Shown here piece by piece: positions 19,253-28,192 of a DNA stretch of 64,000 bases. The DNA lies in NCBI RefSeq assembly GCF_011008845.1, contig NZ_JAAIWM010000002.1, positions 248,001 to 312,000 of the forward strand. The letters are read 5' to 3'. Every line of letters begins with the position of its first letter. Within the stretch, counting starts at the first letter, position 1. Both the position numbers and the translations under genes were made by a program. The DNA comes from Bacillus mesophilus (lineage in GTDB: Bacteria; Bacillota; Bacilli; Bacillales; SA4). The notes under the pieces were generated by a model that made no database searches, was not told the origin of the DNA, and worked only from the letters and a program-made list of their open reading frames with translations.

Positions 19253-19471
19253 GCATGAATGAATGAAGCCCCTTTAATTAGATGTATTACTGCAAATCTA
19301 TAATACTATGTATATACCAGCAATGATGATTCAATCATACTAGGTAAGAAGCAGTAATAATAATTTAGTATGACAATGCCGAATAACATAACTATACCAA
19401 TTTTTGGCTTCTTGTGCCTATCTACTTTACTTCCAATAAGATATATAGAAAAACAGTAGTTAAACAAATGC

Positions 19472-19699
19472 CTAAGCACAACTGAATATGTTACTGGCCA
19501 TTACTCCAACTAGAACAATGATTCCTGCAATTAAGACAATCACTAAAAACATAAAGAGTGTTTGCAATGAACCCTTTGAATTTCTCCAGTCTTTCCCAAA
19601 CGATGACCAACCACCTGTTAGAAATAAATCAACAAAAAATCCACTTCTGCTCTTATCTTTATTTTTCTTTGATTGTTTCTACTCTTCATTGTTTTTCAT
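19472..19699 (-). pseudogene. small membrane protein gene with in-frame amber stop
   Basis: AAAGGTGAG sits properly before an ATG at 19699. Codon 7 is TAG (19679-19681). Read through, the frame continues for 76 codons total: a Lys/Ser-rich segment, GFFVDLFLTGGWSSFG, then a single hydrophobic helix and a stop at 19472. The downstream frame has no good alternative start before the helix. A point mutation, a sequencing error or readthrough could explain it. Confidence 0.5.
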
Positions 19700-19885
19700 A
19701 ATATCTCACCTTTTTATCTTAGTAGCCTTTTAAAATTTACTACGTACAAGAGTTAATTAGGTTTCATATTAACAGATATTTACTCAACTATTCTTGCAAT
19801 TTTAAAATATACGGTGTGTAAAATACTCATGATTAAATTCCCCATTTAGAGTAAACACCAAGGGAAACCCTCATTATAATTCTAG

Positions 19886-19918
19886 AAAAATAGCGTTTAT
19901 CCTATGGATAAAACGCTA
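19886..19918 (-). terminator. rho-independent terminator
   Basis: Minus strand: AGCGTTTTATCC, short loop, GGATAAACGCT, then ATTTTTCT. It is 29 bp past the stop of the DUF4825 gene. Confidence 0.75.
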
Positions 19919-19946
19919 ACATATATTGTTTTTTATACTATGGTTC

Positions 19947-20456
19947 TCACCTAATACTATGATTCCATACTTTTAACTCAGGAAATCGTCTAATTTTACT
20001 GTCTTCAGAAAAATCATTGATAATTTTTATTAGTTCCTCTCTGTTTGTATTGCTGTTTAAATCAAAGCCATACCACTCTTGTAGTTCTGTTCTTGAAACC
20101 CTAGTTGTTTGTTCCCCAAAATTGAAATCAACCCAATCTGCATTATGTACGAGGGCAAAAATAATTGTAGCGCTGTATAATACATCTTCTTTCAGAGATG
20201 AAACGGTCATTCCCGGAATTTCATTATAATTGAGGACCATACCATACGGTTTTTCCTTCGTCTTCAGTTCAAAATCTATAAAATAATCTTCGTTTGGTAG
20301 TGTATGTAAAATACTCGCAACTGAACTGTTATCACCAACATATGTGTTTTTCCATTCGAAATAGTGTGTTTCATCACCGGCTGTCGAACTATAACCACCA
20401 CTCACTACTAATGCGACTAATAATATGAAAAAGAAGCTCTTTTTACGTTTGTACAT
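19947..20456 (-). CDS. DUF4825 domain protein, exported
   Basis: 169 aa with an N-terminal signal sequence (KKSFFFILLVALVVSGG). The segments NTYVGDNSSVASIL and LKTKEKPYGMVLNY are typical of DUF4825. No lipobox Cys is present. Its ribosome binding site GAGGTGA overlaps the stop of the upstream gene, so the two are probably translated together. Function unknown. Confidence 0.72.
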   Translation of the reverse strand: MYKRKKSFFFILLVALVVSGGYSSTAGDETHYFEWKNTYVGDNSSVASILHTLPNEDYFIDFELKTKEKPYGMVLNYNEIPGMTVSSLKEDVLYSATIIFALVHNADWVDFNFGEQTTRVSRTELQEWYGFDLNSNTNREELIKIINDFSEDSKIRRFPELKVWNHSIR

Positions 20457-20459
20457 GCG

Positions 20460-20879
20460 TCACCTCATAGAATAGAATTTATACTTATGACCCTTTTGAC
20501 TTCTGAATAGTTCATCAATAACCCAAAAGAATAATGCTGTGATTGAAGCAGAAATAATAATTACATTCACTTCAATTCCAAAAATCAAAAATTGCTCATC
20601 TGATCTGAACACAAATCCAAACAATATACCAAAAGATAAGTGGACGATGCATGCAGTTAACATTCTAGCGGTCCCAGCTAATCCTTTAGTTACGTAGTCT
20701 GATAAAAATGTAACTGGTACTCCATACAATAGGATAAGAGGCGATATCCATAGCCCCAACATTCCGGTCATTACAATTAACTCAAAAGGCCGCTCCCATT
20801 CACCAAATAACACTCCGCATATTACTAACAATGATAAAGGAGTTGCCAACAATGTTGTTAACACTTTTCTTTTTATCAT
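20460..20879 (-). CDS. four-helix membrane protein, 139 aa
   Basis: Four hydrophobic helices with a basic start (MIKRK) and a basic tail (FRSQKGHKYKFYSMR). GAGGAGGG precedes the ATG. The stop codon lies in the ribosome binding site of the DUF4825 gene, which forms a two-gene unit. No family recognised. Confidence 0.6.
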   Translation of the reverse strand: MIKRKVLTTLLATPLSLLVICGVLFGEWERPFELIVMTGMLGLWISPLILLYGVPVTFLSDYVTKGLAGTARMLTACIVHLSFGILFGFVFRSDEQFLIFGIEVNVIIISASITALFFWVIDELFRSQKGHKYKFYSMR

Positions 20880-20909
20880 CTTTTTCCCTCCTCGCTAGTG
20901 GATAAAAAG

Positions 20910-21524
20910 TTAGTCCATCCAATAAAAAATGGCATCGAACACTTTATATTGTCTCGGATCTGTGAAAGTAGGAATCTTGGTTTTAAACGGAAGTGGTTGA
21001 GATAAGTATTCTTTTTCTAGAATGCTGTAGCCCGCAGATTCCAGTTTCTGCTTGATTTCATGGAAGTCATTTATTAAGAATTCAGAGGACGTACTGATTA
21101 CTTCTTGTGGTTTACTAATCATACCCATTCCACTAAAGAATTCATCCCTGATTTCTTCAGAATCTATAATAGCCTTATGACGTTCATCTTTCCCAATAAT
21201 TGCTACAGGCGCTAATCGACTTATGTAAATAACAAGACCTTCTATTTGGATAGAGGTAAGTGAATCCTTTTCGATATATTTTGTATCTACTATACTGCTG
21301 CCATCTTTTCTATAACAAAAAAAATCTACGTAGGAAGCATAGCCACTACCATAATGATCAAAGATTGCTTCACATTGGAAGAATCTCGAACGATTGAACG
21401 AAAAGAACAAATCCCTTATGTACTTCTCTATTTGATCTTTATCCTTCGTTATATACGGGTATACATCTCCAACTATCTCTGCTGATATTATCTTTTGTAA
21501 CTGATCATTCGTAAATTTCGTCGT
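20910..21524 (-). CDS. hypothetical protein, canonical start lost (ACG in place of ATG)
   Basis: The C-terminal 166 residues follow a TTG at 21410, but coding-like sequence (TKFTNDQLQKIISAEIV...) continues 38 codons further up. At its head a GAGGTGA site is followed at normal spacing by ACG ACG (21524 and 21521), one base from ATG; no ATG, GTG or TTG occurs there. The protein may be made from ACG, from the internal TTG, or not at all. It is soluble with no motif recognised; the segment EEIRDEFFSGMGMISKPQ is distinctive. Confidence 0.5.
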   Translation of the reverse strand, partial: TTKFTNDQLQKIISAEIVGDVYPYITKDKDQIEKYIRDLFFSFNRSRFFQCEAIFDHYGSGYASYVDFFCYRKDGSSIVDTKYIEKDSLTSIQIEGLVIYISRLAPVAIIGKDERHKAIIDSEEIRDEFFSGMGMISKPQEVISTSSEFLINDFHEIKQKLESAGYSILEKEYLSQPLPFKTKIPTFTDPRQYKVFDAIFYWMD

Positions 21525-21631
21525 CTTTCACCTCAAATGCAAGGATCCATAAAACCCCGCTTAAAGATATACACATTAACTCTCTTAATGAATAGAAACA
21601 AGAACTAGTCAAAACTTTTTCCTTAATATCC

Positions 21632-22174
21632 CTATTTGATTATAACTGCTAATAGTTTGTCTATGTAATGATCTATAATATGCTGCTTATCCCAATTATC
21701 TTTAAATGTTGGAAAAATAAATGTCTGATAGATTGAAAGATAGTAGTCAGGTGGATGTACCACTTCTCCTTTCACCCAGTTTTCCACACTCTCCCTCCAG
21801 CCGGTCTTAAACCACGGGAAGGTTTTTGACTTAGGTGAAATATGCCAATCTCTTAGGATCAATTGATCCTCATGATTAAATCTCTTGATGTTATCTATAA
21901 AGGATATGTCTTTCCAAGAAGATGATTTGACCCCTTCTTTACCTTTTCCTATAACCTCAATTTCATATATTCGGATATTTTCTAGCTGCTTATAACATCT
22001 TAAAACATTTGTCTCTAACCCAAAATTCACTTTAAAATAATTATTTATATGATCCGTTACCGCTACATGAGTAATATTGGGCTGAAAGGTCGGAAGCCTC
22101 ATTTCCTCAGCTTCGTAAGTGACCATTACTTTGTTTTCCTGTGAAATCACAATAAATTTATAGTTCATACTCAC
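21632..22174 (-). CDS. hypothetical protein, 180 aa, possible Nudix-like N-terminal fragment
   Basis: Starts at a GTG (22174) with GAGGGG upstream. The N-terminal two-thirds (KVMVTYEAEEMRLPTF ... WKDISFIDN ... ILRDWHISP) resembles the leading domain of larger proteins in which a Nudix-like part precedes an aminoglycoside phosphotransferase; the segment PWFKTGWRESVENWV would be the linker. The kinase part is absent. This likeness is from memory and unproven. Confidence 0.5.
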   Translation of the reverse strand: MSMNYKFIVISQENKVMVTYEAEEMRLPTFQPNITHVAVTDHINNYFKVNFGLETNVLRCYKQLENIRIYEIEVIGKGKEGVKSSSWKDISFIDNIKRFNHEDQLILRDWHISPKSKTFPWFKTGWRESVENWVKGEVVHPPDYYLSIYQTFIFPTFKDNWDKQHIIDHYIDKLLAVIIK

Positions 22175-22205
22175 TAACCAAGTACCCCTCTATATAAAAT
22201 TCTTA

Positions 22206-22245
22206 AAAGCACCGAGGAGCATTGTGATTCTCCTCGGTGCTTTTT
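22206..22245 (-). terminator. strong rho-independent terminator
   Basis: A 14-bp stem AAAGCACCGAGGAG/CTCCTCGGTGCTTT with T runs on both sides. It lies 14 bp after the stop of the sigma/anti-sigma fusion gene and could also act on the plus strand. Confidence 0.9.
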
Positions 22246-22258
22246 AACATGTAATTAC

Positions 22259-24319
22259 TTAATCTAATCGTAACTCAACCACTTCATCAATATACTCTGT
22301 ACCACTATGACCGTATATATGAAACTTCTGGGGAATTACTTGTTCATCAGAAGTTTCTTTGAATAACTCGATTTCATAGTTCGTTTCATAATAACGTGGC
22401 GGCTCAACATTACCATCATAAAAGTTATCGCTTTGGTCATAAATTTTTCCATCTCTGTCCATCCATACTCCATCGTTACTATTATAATTCATGAGTAATT
22501 GTTCATTTTCGTCATCCGTTTTAATATCAAAATGCAAGGATTCGTATTTTCGAACTTCTGGTGGTGCATCTTTGATAGTAACTACGGTTCGAGCTCCATC
22601 CGTTATTATATTTTCAATAGAAATTTCATTCCCCATATATTCTAAGGTTTGTGGAAATGGCCCGTTACTCTTAAGGTTAAGTGATATATCATCATCTTTA
22701 AAATAATGAAACGAACTAAAATGAATCTTAACCTCCTCTGAATCTTCAAAATAGAGAGAGTCAAAACTTTTCTGAAAATACCCCTGATGGGTCATAGAAT
22801 GAAAATGAAGAGTATTTGATTTCTGTTTACCTTTTACAATTTGGTCTATATAGAGGTCATTTATCTGTTTCTGATCTTGATTCGAATGATCGACTTTGTA
22901 TTGAAGAAGCGTAACGGTTGGAGCAAAAATCAATTTATCAATTGTTAATGGAATTCCTTTGATTTCGATTTCCTTATCTACTTCATGTTCAATTGATGCA
23001 TGCTTAGTCACCGGTACTTCAAAGCTCCATTTCCCCTCCAAAGTTTCTATTTCGTTGTTGTAATAAGTTTTATGCAACGTTTGTTCCGGATTGTCTAGGT
23101 CCTCGTGTACCTTTAAAAGCTTAGATATATTTAGCTTTATTGTCCCACTCTCGTCAGCTATTGGTAATAAGCTAATTTTTCCACTAAATACATTCTTGTC
23201 GTTTTTCTCCAGGATTGGTTCCCCAAATCGAAATGCAGATATGGGTTCTGCCTGCAAATCAAACACTTCCTGCTCGTTTTGAACATGAAAACCTTCAAAC
23301 ATATTGATTGTATACTTATTATGATCATCGTTATTATTCACTACTTCATAATATAATACGGTCTGGTAATCATCTGCTACTGCTGTCTTAATCTTTATTG
23401 TAACGCCATTATGTTGAGCCTCAAGGTTTAAAGGCTCCCCTAATCCATTCTTTAAATAGGTGAGCATTTCCGCATCTTCCTGCTCATTCCATTCCAGCCA
23501 TGTATAATGCACTCTGTTGAAGGTATTCGTAAAAAAACCAATAAATAAAACTAACGTCATACATGCAATAATAACTGAACCTATTCTCACTCTCTTCTTT
23601 TTAAGCTGCTCTTTTTCTTTAATTACCTTATTTACTCTTTCTGTTACATCATCCATCAAGCTGTTAAGGATCTTCATGCCATCTAACTCGGCATAAAGTT
23701 TGAATAGGACCTCTTGAAAATCAAACAACATGTTATTACAACTTTTGCACTTACGTATATGTATCTCTAATTCTACTCTTTTCTCTCTACCTAGCGTCAT
23801 GTCTAAATAATCTAGGTATATATCTTTGTATTCCTCACAGCCTACATCTTCCCATGCATTTTGGAGTAGGTGAATTCCTGAGAATAGACGAGACTTTACC
23901 ATTGAGATAGGTATGTTAAGAATCTCCACAACTTCTTCATTTGTCATTTTCATCAAATATTTTAATAAAATTGGAGTTTTATAGTCGTTTTCCATTGCTC
24001 TTAGCTTATTTATTATCTCTTCATTTGAATGACTTAAATTCTCTTGCTTAGCTTTTGAAGACCTTTCCAAGCACTCATTTAAAAGGATCGTGGTCACCCA
24101 TATATCAAAACTAGAATCACTTTTCATTCGATGGATTTCATTGTAGACCTTCATAATTACCCTATATATCACTTCTTCATACTCACTCTTTTCATTAAGA
24201 AAGAACGAAATGAATTTATAATAAAGATCTTGCTTTGTATCGAACCATTCCATAATGGTTTGTATATCTTTGTCTCTTATATTTTCTATCAAAATTGAAT
24301 TTGGTTTAACTACTTCCAT
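22259..24319 (-). CDS. sigma-70-like / zinc-finger anti-sigma / DUF4179 fusion membrane protein
   Basis: 686 aa. Residues about 25-90 look like sigma region 2; 105-155 (YKTPILLKYLMKMTNEEVVEI ... VKSRLFSGIHLL) is a clear region-4 helix-turn-helix. Next is an anti-sigma zinc finger, H-x3-C-x2-C near 187-194 (HIRKCKSC), then one membrane helix (about 247-265) and a 420-residue outer part of DUF4179/DUF5643 type. Normally sigma factor and anti-sigma factor are separate proteins. Here they are one chain, which raises the question of release by proteolysis. AAGGAGGG lies before the ATG at 24319. It has its own terminator. Confidence 0.82.
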   Translation of the reverse strand: MEVVKPNSILIENIRDKDIQTIMEWFDTKQDLYYKFISFFLNEKSEYEEVIYRVIMKVYNEIHRMKSDSSFDIWVTTILLNECLERSSKAKQENLSHSNEEIINKLRAMENDYKTPILLKYLMKMTNEEVVEILNIPISMVKSRLFSGIHLLQNAWEDVGCEEYKDIYLDYLDMTLGREKRVELEIHIRKCKSCNNMLFDFQEVLFKLYAELDGMKILNSLMDDVTERVNKVIKEKEQLKKKRVRIGSVIIACMTLVLFIGFFTNTFNRVHYTWLEWNEQEDAEMLTYLKNGLGEPLNLEAQHNGVTIKIKTAVADDYQTVLYYEVVNNNDDHNKYTINMFEGFHVQNEQEVFDLQAEPISAFRFGEPILEKNDKNVFSGKISLLPIADESGTIKLNISKLLKVHEDLDNPEQTLHKTYYNNEIETLEGKWSFEVPVTKHASIEHEVDKEIEIKGIPLTIDKLIFAPTVTLLQYKVDHSNQDQKQINDLYIDQIVKGKQKSNTLHFHSMTHQGYFQKSFDSLYFEDSEEVKIHFSSFHYFKDDDISLNLKSNGPFPQTLEYMGNEISIENIITDGARTVVTIKDAPPEVRKYESLHFDIKTDDENEQLLMNYNSNDGVWMDRDGKIYDQSDNFYDGNVEPPRYYETNYEIELFKETSDEQVIPQKFHIYGHSGTEYIDEVVELRLD

Positions 24320-24403
24320 CAATATATCCCTCCTTACCTATTATAATGGTAATATACTTTTACCTAATTTTTAACAAGTATTTTAAAAACTTTAAGTTTA
24401 CTC

Positions 24404-24437
24404 AAAAAAAACCTTACTTTTCGATAAAGTAAGGTTT
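24404..24437 (-). terminator. rho-independent terminator of hydrolase gene
   Basis: AACCTTACTTT, five-base loop, AAAGTAAGGTT, and eight T on the minus strand; 31 bp past the stop. Confidence 0.88.
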
Positions 24438-24467
24438 CATTACATTAGGTATATATAGAGTTTTCCT

Positions 24468-25265
24468 TTAAGGCAATGCAATTTTTTGTCTATTTAACCC
24501 TTTTAAAAAATCAATTGAAATCTGATTAAAAATTTCAGGTTGATCAACATTACATACATGTCCACTATCCTGAATAACCTCTAATTTAGCTTGTTTGCAC
24601 TTTTTCACAACTTCTTCTACAGGATACAGAAACATATAATCCTCTTGTCCCATGACATATAGAGTTGGTATATCCACTTTATTTTCTTCAAATTGAACTA
24701 ACAAAGGTGCTACGTCACTCGTTAATTTGAACCATTTAATAAATTCTTTTTGACATAATTTTTTTGCTTGATTAACAAAAAGTAAACGTGATTCCTCGTG
24801 CCTTTTTTTAGGCATTAAGCACCAGGCAAACAGTTTATATAACCACATGTATGGAATGAACTTCTTTGAAAAATTACCCAGCCATATCAATGTTTTAACA
24901 CGTGTATTTAAGCGAATTACAGCTCCACCTAATACCATTGATTTAACTCTAGTAGCATCCATTTCAGCAATATTTCGAATTAGTATGGTTCCTAAGGAGA
25001 TTCCAACAAAATGTGCTTCTCTAATATTTATATGATCTAGAACTTCAATAATATCAGAACTTACATTATCAAATGAATATTTCTTATTCAATACCAATGG
25101 GTTTCTTGATTTACCATGACCTCTTAAATCTATTAGAAGAACATTGAAGTGTTTCTTGAACTCTTTTAATTGTTTATACCAAACAGATGAGCTTCCGCCC
25201 GCACCATGAATAAAAACTACCCATTCATGAAAACCGCTTAATTCATAGGTTTTATAATAGAGCAT
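24468..25265 (-). CDS. alpha/beta-fold hydrolase
   Basis: 265 aa. Oxyanion segment HGAGGSS near residue 19, LIDLRGHGKS, nucleophile elbow VGISLGT, an acidic residue in GQEDYMF and catalytic His in QDSGHVCN give the full triad. No signal peptide, so it acts in the cytoplasm. A lid region (about 130-175) is rich in aromatic and basic residues. The substrate is unknown. GAGGGTGA precedes the ATG. Confidence 0.85.
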   Translation of the reverse strand: MLYYKTYELSGFHEWVVFIHGAGGSSSVWYKQLKEFKKHFNVLLIDLRGHGKSRNPLVLNKKYSFDNVSSDIIEVLDHINIREAHFVGISLGTILIRNIAEMDATRVKSMVLGGAVIRLNTRVKTLIWLGNFSKKFIPYMWLYKLFAWCLMPKKRHEESRLLFVNQAKKLCQKEFIKWFKLTSDVAPLLVQFEENKVDIPTLYVMGQEDYMFLYPVEEVVKKCKQAKLEVIQDSGHVCNVDQPEIFNQISIDFLKGLNRQKIALP

Positions 25266-25378
25266 GTTTCACCCTCATTTTCAATATAAGTTAGTCTATT
25301 GAGCATACCATTTTTACAAGCAACTCTTCAATAATAGTTTCCTATGAAAATATTGTAATTGCAACAAAGAAAACCAAG

Positions 25379-25413
25379 AAAAAGCTCCCACCTTATCTTA
25401 AGTGGGAGAAGCT
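25379..25413 (-). terminator. rho-independent terminator
   Basis: CTCCCAC...GTGGGAG stem followed on the minus strand by CTTTTTC; it lies 10 bp after the stop of the 25423-25695 gene. Confidence 0.85.
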
Positions 25414-25422
25414 TCTCTAGTT

Positions 25423-25695
25423 TTATTGACAATTTAATTTATATTCTATATCAAGAATATACTGAATTTCTTCTTGGATTTCCGGATTTACTGATCCTGC
25501 ACGTTTTTTCCTTAATTCTAGATCCATTCCTTTGTCAATGAATTGATTGGTATGTTGATCAAAGCAATTAAAACAAATAGAATAAAAAGTTTTTTTCTCT
25601 TTCTTTACAAAATCAAATTCCCACGTTTCAAGCTCTAAGTAACTTACTTTATTTTTCGTTTCTTTGTCACATAATTCACAAGCTTCTTTTATCAT
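25423..25695 (-). CDS. small protein with two CxxC pairs, 90 aa
   Basis: Begins MIKEACELCDKE and has a second pair in CFNCFDQH about 35 residues later, a spacing that suggests a structural zinc ribbon. No membrane segment. AGAAAGGA lies upstream of the ATG. It is 24 bp downstream of the desaturase gene and probably on the same transcript. Function unknown. Confidence 0.6.
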   Translation of the reverse strand: MIKEACELCDKETKNKVSYLELETWEFDFVKKEKKTFYSICFNCFDQHTNQFIDKGMDLELRKKRAGSVNPEIQEEIQYILDIEYKLNCQ

Positions 25696-25719
25696 AATTA
25701 TTTCCTTTCTACTTCTATA

Positions 25720-26610
25720 CTATTTTTTGGCTAGTTGGCGATCTCTAATTCTTTTTAAACGACCATGATATTTTAATATATTCTCTTGTGATTGCTTGGC
25801 TTCTTCACTAGTAGGTTGTAAGTTAGCAATATCCCAATATGTCACAATCACATCTAATACTTGGTCAAAGTATTGTAGTGGGCCATAATTTGCATTGATT
25901 GCGATTGATTTCATTCTCTCATTAAAGTCAGGCATTACTGCGCCTGGCATAGAAAAATTAATAATAACGTCTTCAAAATAAACAATGAAATTCGGATCTA
26001 ATTCAAGATGGGCTTTCACTGTGTCTCGATAGAATGCATAGTGAAGTGCTTCATCTTTTGCTAACCGTCGAAGTAATGTGGATAAATCTTTGTCATGTGG
26101 GCTTGCTATTTTAGCTACATTATTATAGAAAACGAGTGTCGCTAACTCTTGCAATGATGTATAGGCCATAGTTGCTAGAGGGTTAGTGAAGTCTGGAAAC
26201 CAACCACTTTCAACTACTCGTCTTCTTAACTCATGCAGTCTTTTCGGATTAACGTTTCGTGTTACTAGAAGGTATGTTTCAAGTAAGCTAGAATGCTGAT
26301 CTTCTTCAGCTGTCCAAGTGCGGACAAAATCATTTATTACTTCCATGGAATTTTTAAACGTATAATCCAAATGCGAAGTATACCAAGGTAAATTCACCTC
26401 TGTTAGTAAGGCTGTCTCGATTGCTACAATTACACCCTCTGGAAGTGTGACTTGACTCTCCTCCCAAGGAACTCTTTTAAAAGACATGGCCTTGTCCCAC
26501 GGAATAAATTCATGATAGCTCCAATCAATATTGGCAGAACGTTCCTTATGTAATTGATATAATTCCTTAATGCGCGGTTCTAAACGTATATCTAAATCAG
26601 AATTTAACAT
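25720..26610 (-). CDS. acyl-ACP desaturase (soluble di-iron, fatty acid desaturase type 2)
   Basis: 296 aa, all-alpha ferritin-like protein. The di-iron ligands are visible: EEDQH (E-E-x-x-H) near residue 96 and DEALH ((D/E)-E-x-x-H) near 190, plus upstream Glu in IETALLTEVNLPW. This family puts a double bond into acyl chains bound to acyl carrier protein, using O2 and a reduced ferredoxin. Bacilli more often use the membrane Des enzyme, so this class is less usual here. AAAGGAG precedes the ATG; a small CxxC protein follows. Confidence 0.85.
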   Translation of the reverse strand: MLNSDLDIRLEPRIKELYQLHKERSANIDWSYHEFIPWDKAMSFKRVPWEESQVTLPEGVIVAIETALLTEVNLPWYTSHLDYTFKNSMEVINDFVRTWTAEEDQHSSLLETYLLVTRNVNPKRLHELRRRVVESGWFPDFTNPLATMAYTSLQELATLVFYNNVAKIASPHDKDLSTLLRRLAKDEALHYAFYRDTVKAHLELDPNFIVYFEDVIINFSMPGAVMPDFNERMKSIAINANYGPLQYFDQVLDVIVTYWDIANLQPTSEEAKQSQENILKYHGRLKRIRDRQLAKK

Positions 26611-26932
26611 TAGTTTCTCCTTTAGTTTTTTATTTTTACTATGATTATCCTTAGTATACTAAACCGATTGGTAATGAAAAGTGACATATGATTGGTTCTA
26701 TATATGATAAATATCACTATTAATTCACGGTTGATTTAGTAGCGTAAATATTCACTAAGTTGTTAGGGTCCTTTACAACACCTCTAGCAAGAACCTAAAC
26801 TTACTCAACTCTTCTGCTCCTTTAGAATTCCTGTAGATGGTTAATTTTCGCTTTTGTTATAAACAGAGCTTAATAACTTCAACTAAAATAAGGGATAATC
26901 CTTCTTGGATCAACCCTAGATCTTTTCACAAA
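26611..26932. other. intergenic region with repeat-type terminator
   Basis: 322 bp without a gene. It holds the desaturase promoter region at its left end and, at its right end, the hairpin 26885-26918 that closes the TPR gene. Confidence 0.5.
26885..26918 (-). terminator. terminator, copy of dispersed repeat
   Basis: Minus strand GGGTTGATCC-AAGAA-GGATTATCCC followed by TTATTTTAGTTGAAG. Nearly the same hairpin and tail occur at 28299-28334. Confidence 0.75.
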
Positions 26933-27418
26933 CTACTCCCAAACTTCATCTAGTTTGTTCGAATAGAAATCAATTGCCTTTTTATACCTTAAGATTTTAT
27001 CGTCTGTTGTTGTATCTATTAAGCATTTTAGTAACAACTCCATCGCTTTACTATGCTCGTTTAAATTATATAAGGTCATCGAATAGAATGTTTGAATTGC
27101 TCTATTGTTTGGAAAAGTTTCAATTCCCCTTTGAAAAGTCCTTTTAGACTTTTCATATTCCCCTAAGGTTCTATATGTACTACCTAATCCTAAAAAAGCT
27201 CCTTCCAGTTCATTTGAAGGCAGCCCCAATTTAATTGCATTTTCGTAAAAGGGTACTGCTTTCGATTCTTCTCCTAATAAATCATAACTCCAAGCACATT
27301 GGTAGTTAATTGAAGCATTTCCGGGGTACTTCTGTACCAGTTTCATAAGTAATTTGTTAGATTCTTTATTACCTCCACTATTCCGTAAATCAATAGCTCT
27401 ATCTAATTCTTTTTCCAT
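26933..27418 (-). CDS. tetratricopeptide repeat protein, 161 aa
   Basis: Three to four TPR units can be aligned (INYQCAWSYDLLGEESKAVPFYENAI; AFLGLGSTYRTLGEYEKSKRTFQRGI; IQTFYSMTLYNLNEHSKAMELL). The start is the ATG at 27418, nine bases after GGAG; the in-frame TTG at 27427 would overlap that site. TPR proteins bind protein partners; none is suggested by the neighbours. Confidence 0.8.
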   Translation of the reverse strand: MEKELDRAIDLRNSGGNKESNKLLMKLVQKYPGNASINYQCAWSYDLLGEESKAVPFYENAIKLGLPSNELEGAFLGLGSTYRTLGEYEKSKRTFQRGIETFPNNRAIQTFYSMTLYNLNEHSKAMELLLKCLIDTTTDDKILRYKKAIDFYSNKLDEVWE

Positions 27419-27532
27419 CCATTTCAACTCCTTTATATGTTTGTTCCACTATCCTTCTCCTTTACTTCAATGAAGCTCATATGCAATGATTACTTGGTTA
27501 ATCTTTCAACCTCAACGTCAATGGTTGAAACA

Positions 27533-27749
27533 TCAATCCTTTCGTAAAGGGCTAACGTTTTTGAGAGTAGTTGTAAATATAAAGTAATCTTCTATCTCAA
27601 ATAAGTTAAGTGGTTCTCTTATAGAAGCAAGAATATTTAGAGATGTTGTAGTTGCCTCATTCTCTAACATAGTTTAAAGCCCAATCAACATAATCTATTA
27701 ATTTTACATTCCCCTCATATTTCTTGAAAAACAAGAGTTTAGTATCCAT
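27533..27749 (-). pseudogene. small hypothetical gene with frameshift
   Basis: AAGGGGG precedes an ATG at 27749; the frame MDTKLLFFKKYEGNV...WALNYVRE ends in TGA. A shift by one base at about 27665 restores a frame that continues ENEATTTSLNILASIREPLNLFEIEDYF and ends at 27533. The join reads like one compact family seen in Bacillus, so a single-base indel is likely. Function unknown. Confidence 0.5.
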
Positions 27750-27817
27750 ATCATTACCCCCTTATTCCTTGTTGAACAATCGCCCCCGTTAATGGAATAA
27801 GGTATTTTATTATAATC

Positions 27818-28192
27818 CTACCAGTGTACTTGAAGTTTATTACCATTTGGATCATAAAAGTGGAAATACGCATGACCGTTATCTTCTCGTATATCTTCGA
27901 CCTTAACTTGATTATTAATTAGGTGTTGATGAAATTTGGATAGTTCTGGGCTTGTAAAGCCAATACTAAAAGCTGATTCATTATTAATTGTAAAATGGAC
28001 AAATGTTTCATCGTCAGTTGGAACTAAGATAAGTAAAAAAGCTCCCTCATTCACTTTAAAAATCGCTAATGGATCATTAGTAATGTTTAATAACTGAAAC
28101 CCTAATACATCTCTGTACCATTGTGCAGACTGTTCTAAATCTTTTACCGGAATTCTAATATAATGTACTTGTTCAATAAATGATTTACTCAC
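27818..28192 (-). CDS. VOC family (glyoxalase/bleomycin resistance-like) protein
   Basis: 124 aa with two beta-alpha-beta-beta-beta halves. Typical segments: YIRIPVKDLEQSAQWYRDVLGF at the start and HFYDPNGNKLQVHW at the end. Metal ligands of this superfamily could be His near the start of each half and the Glu/His positions at the ends, but the set is not complete, so the reaction is not predicted. The start is GTG at 28192 with AAGGAGAGG upstream. Confidence 0.8.
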   Translation of the reverse strand: MSKSFIEQVHYIRIPVKDLEQSAQWYRDVLGFQLLNITNDPLAIFKVNEGAFLLILVPTDDETFVHFTINNESAFSIGFTSPELSKFHQHLINNQVKVEDIREDNGHAYFHFYDPNGNKLQVHW

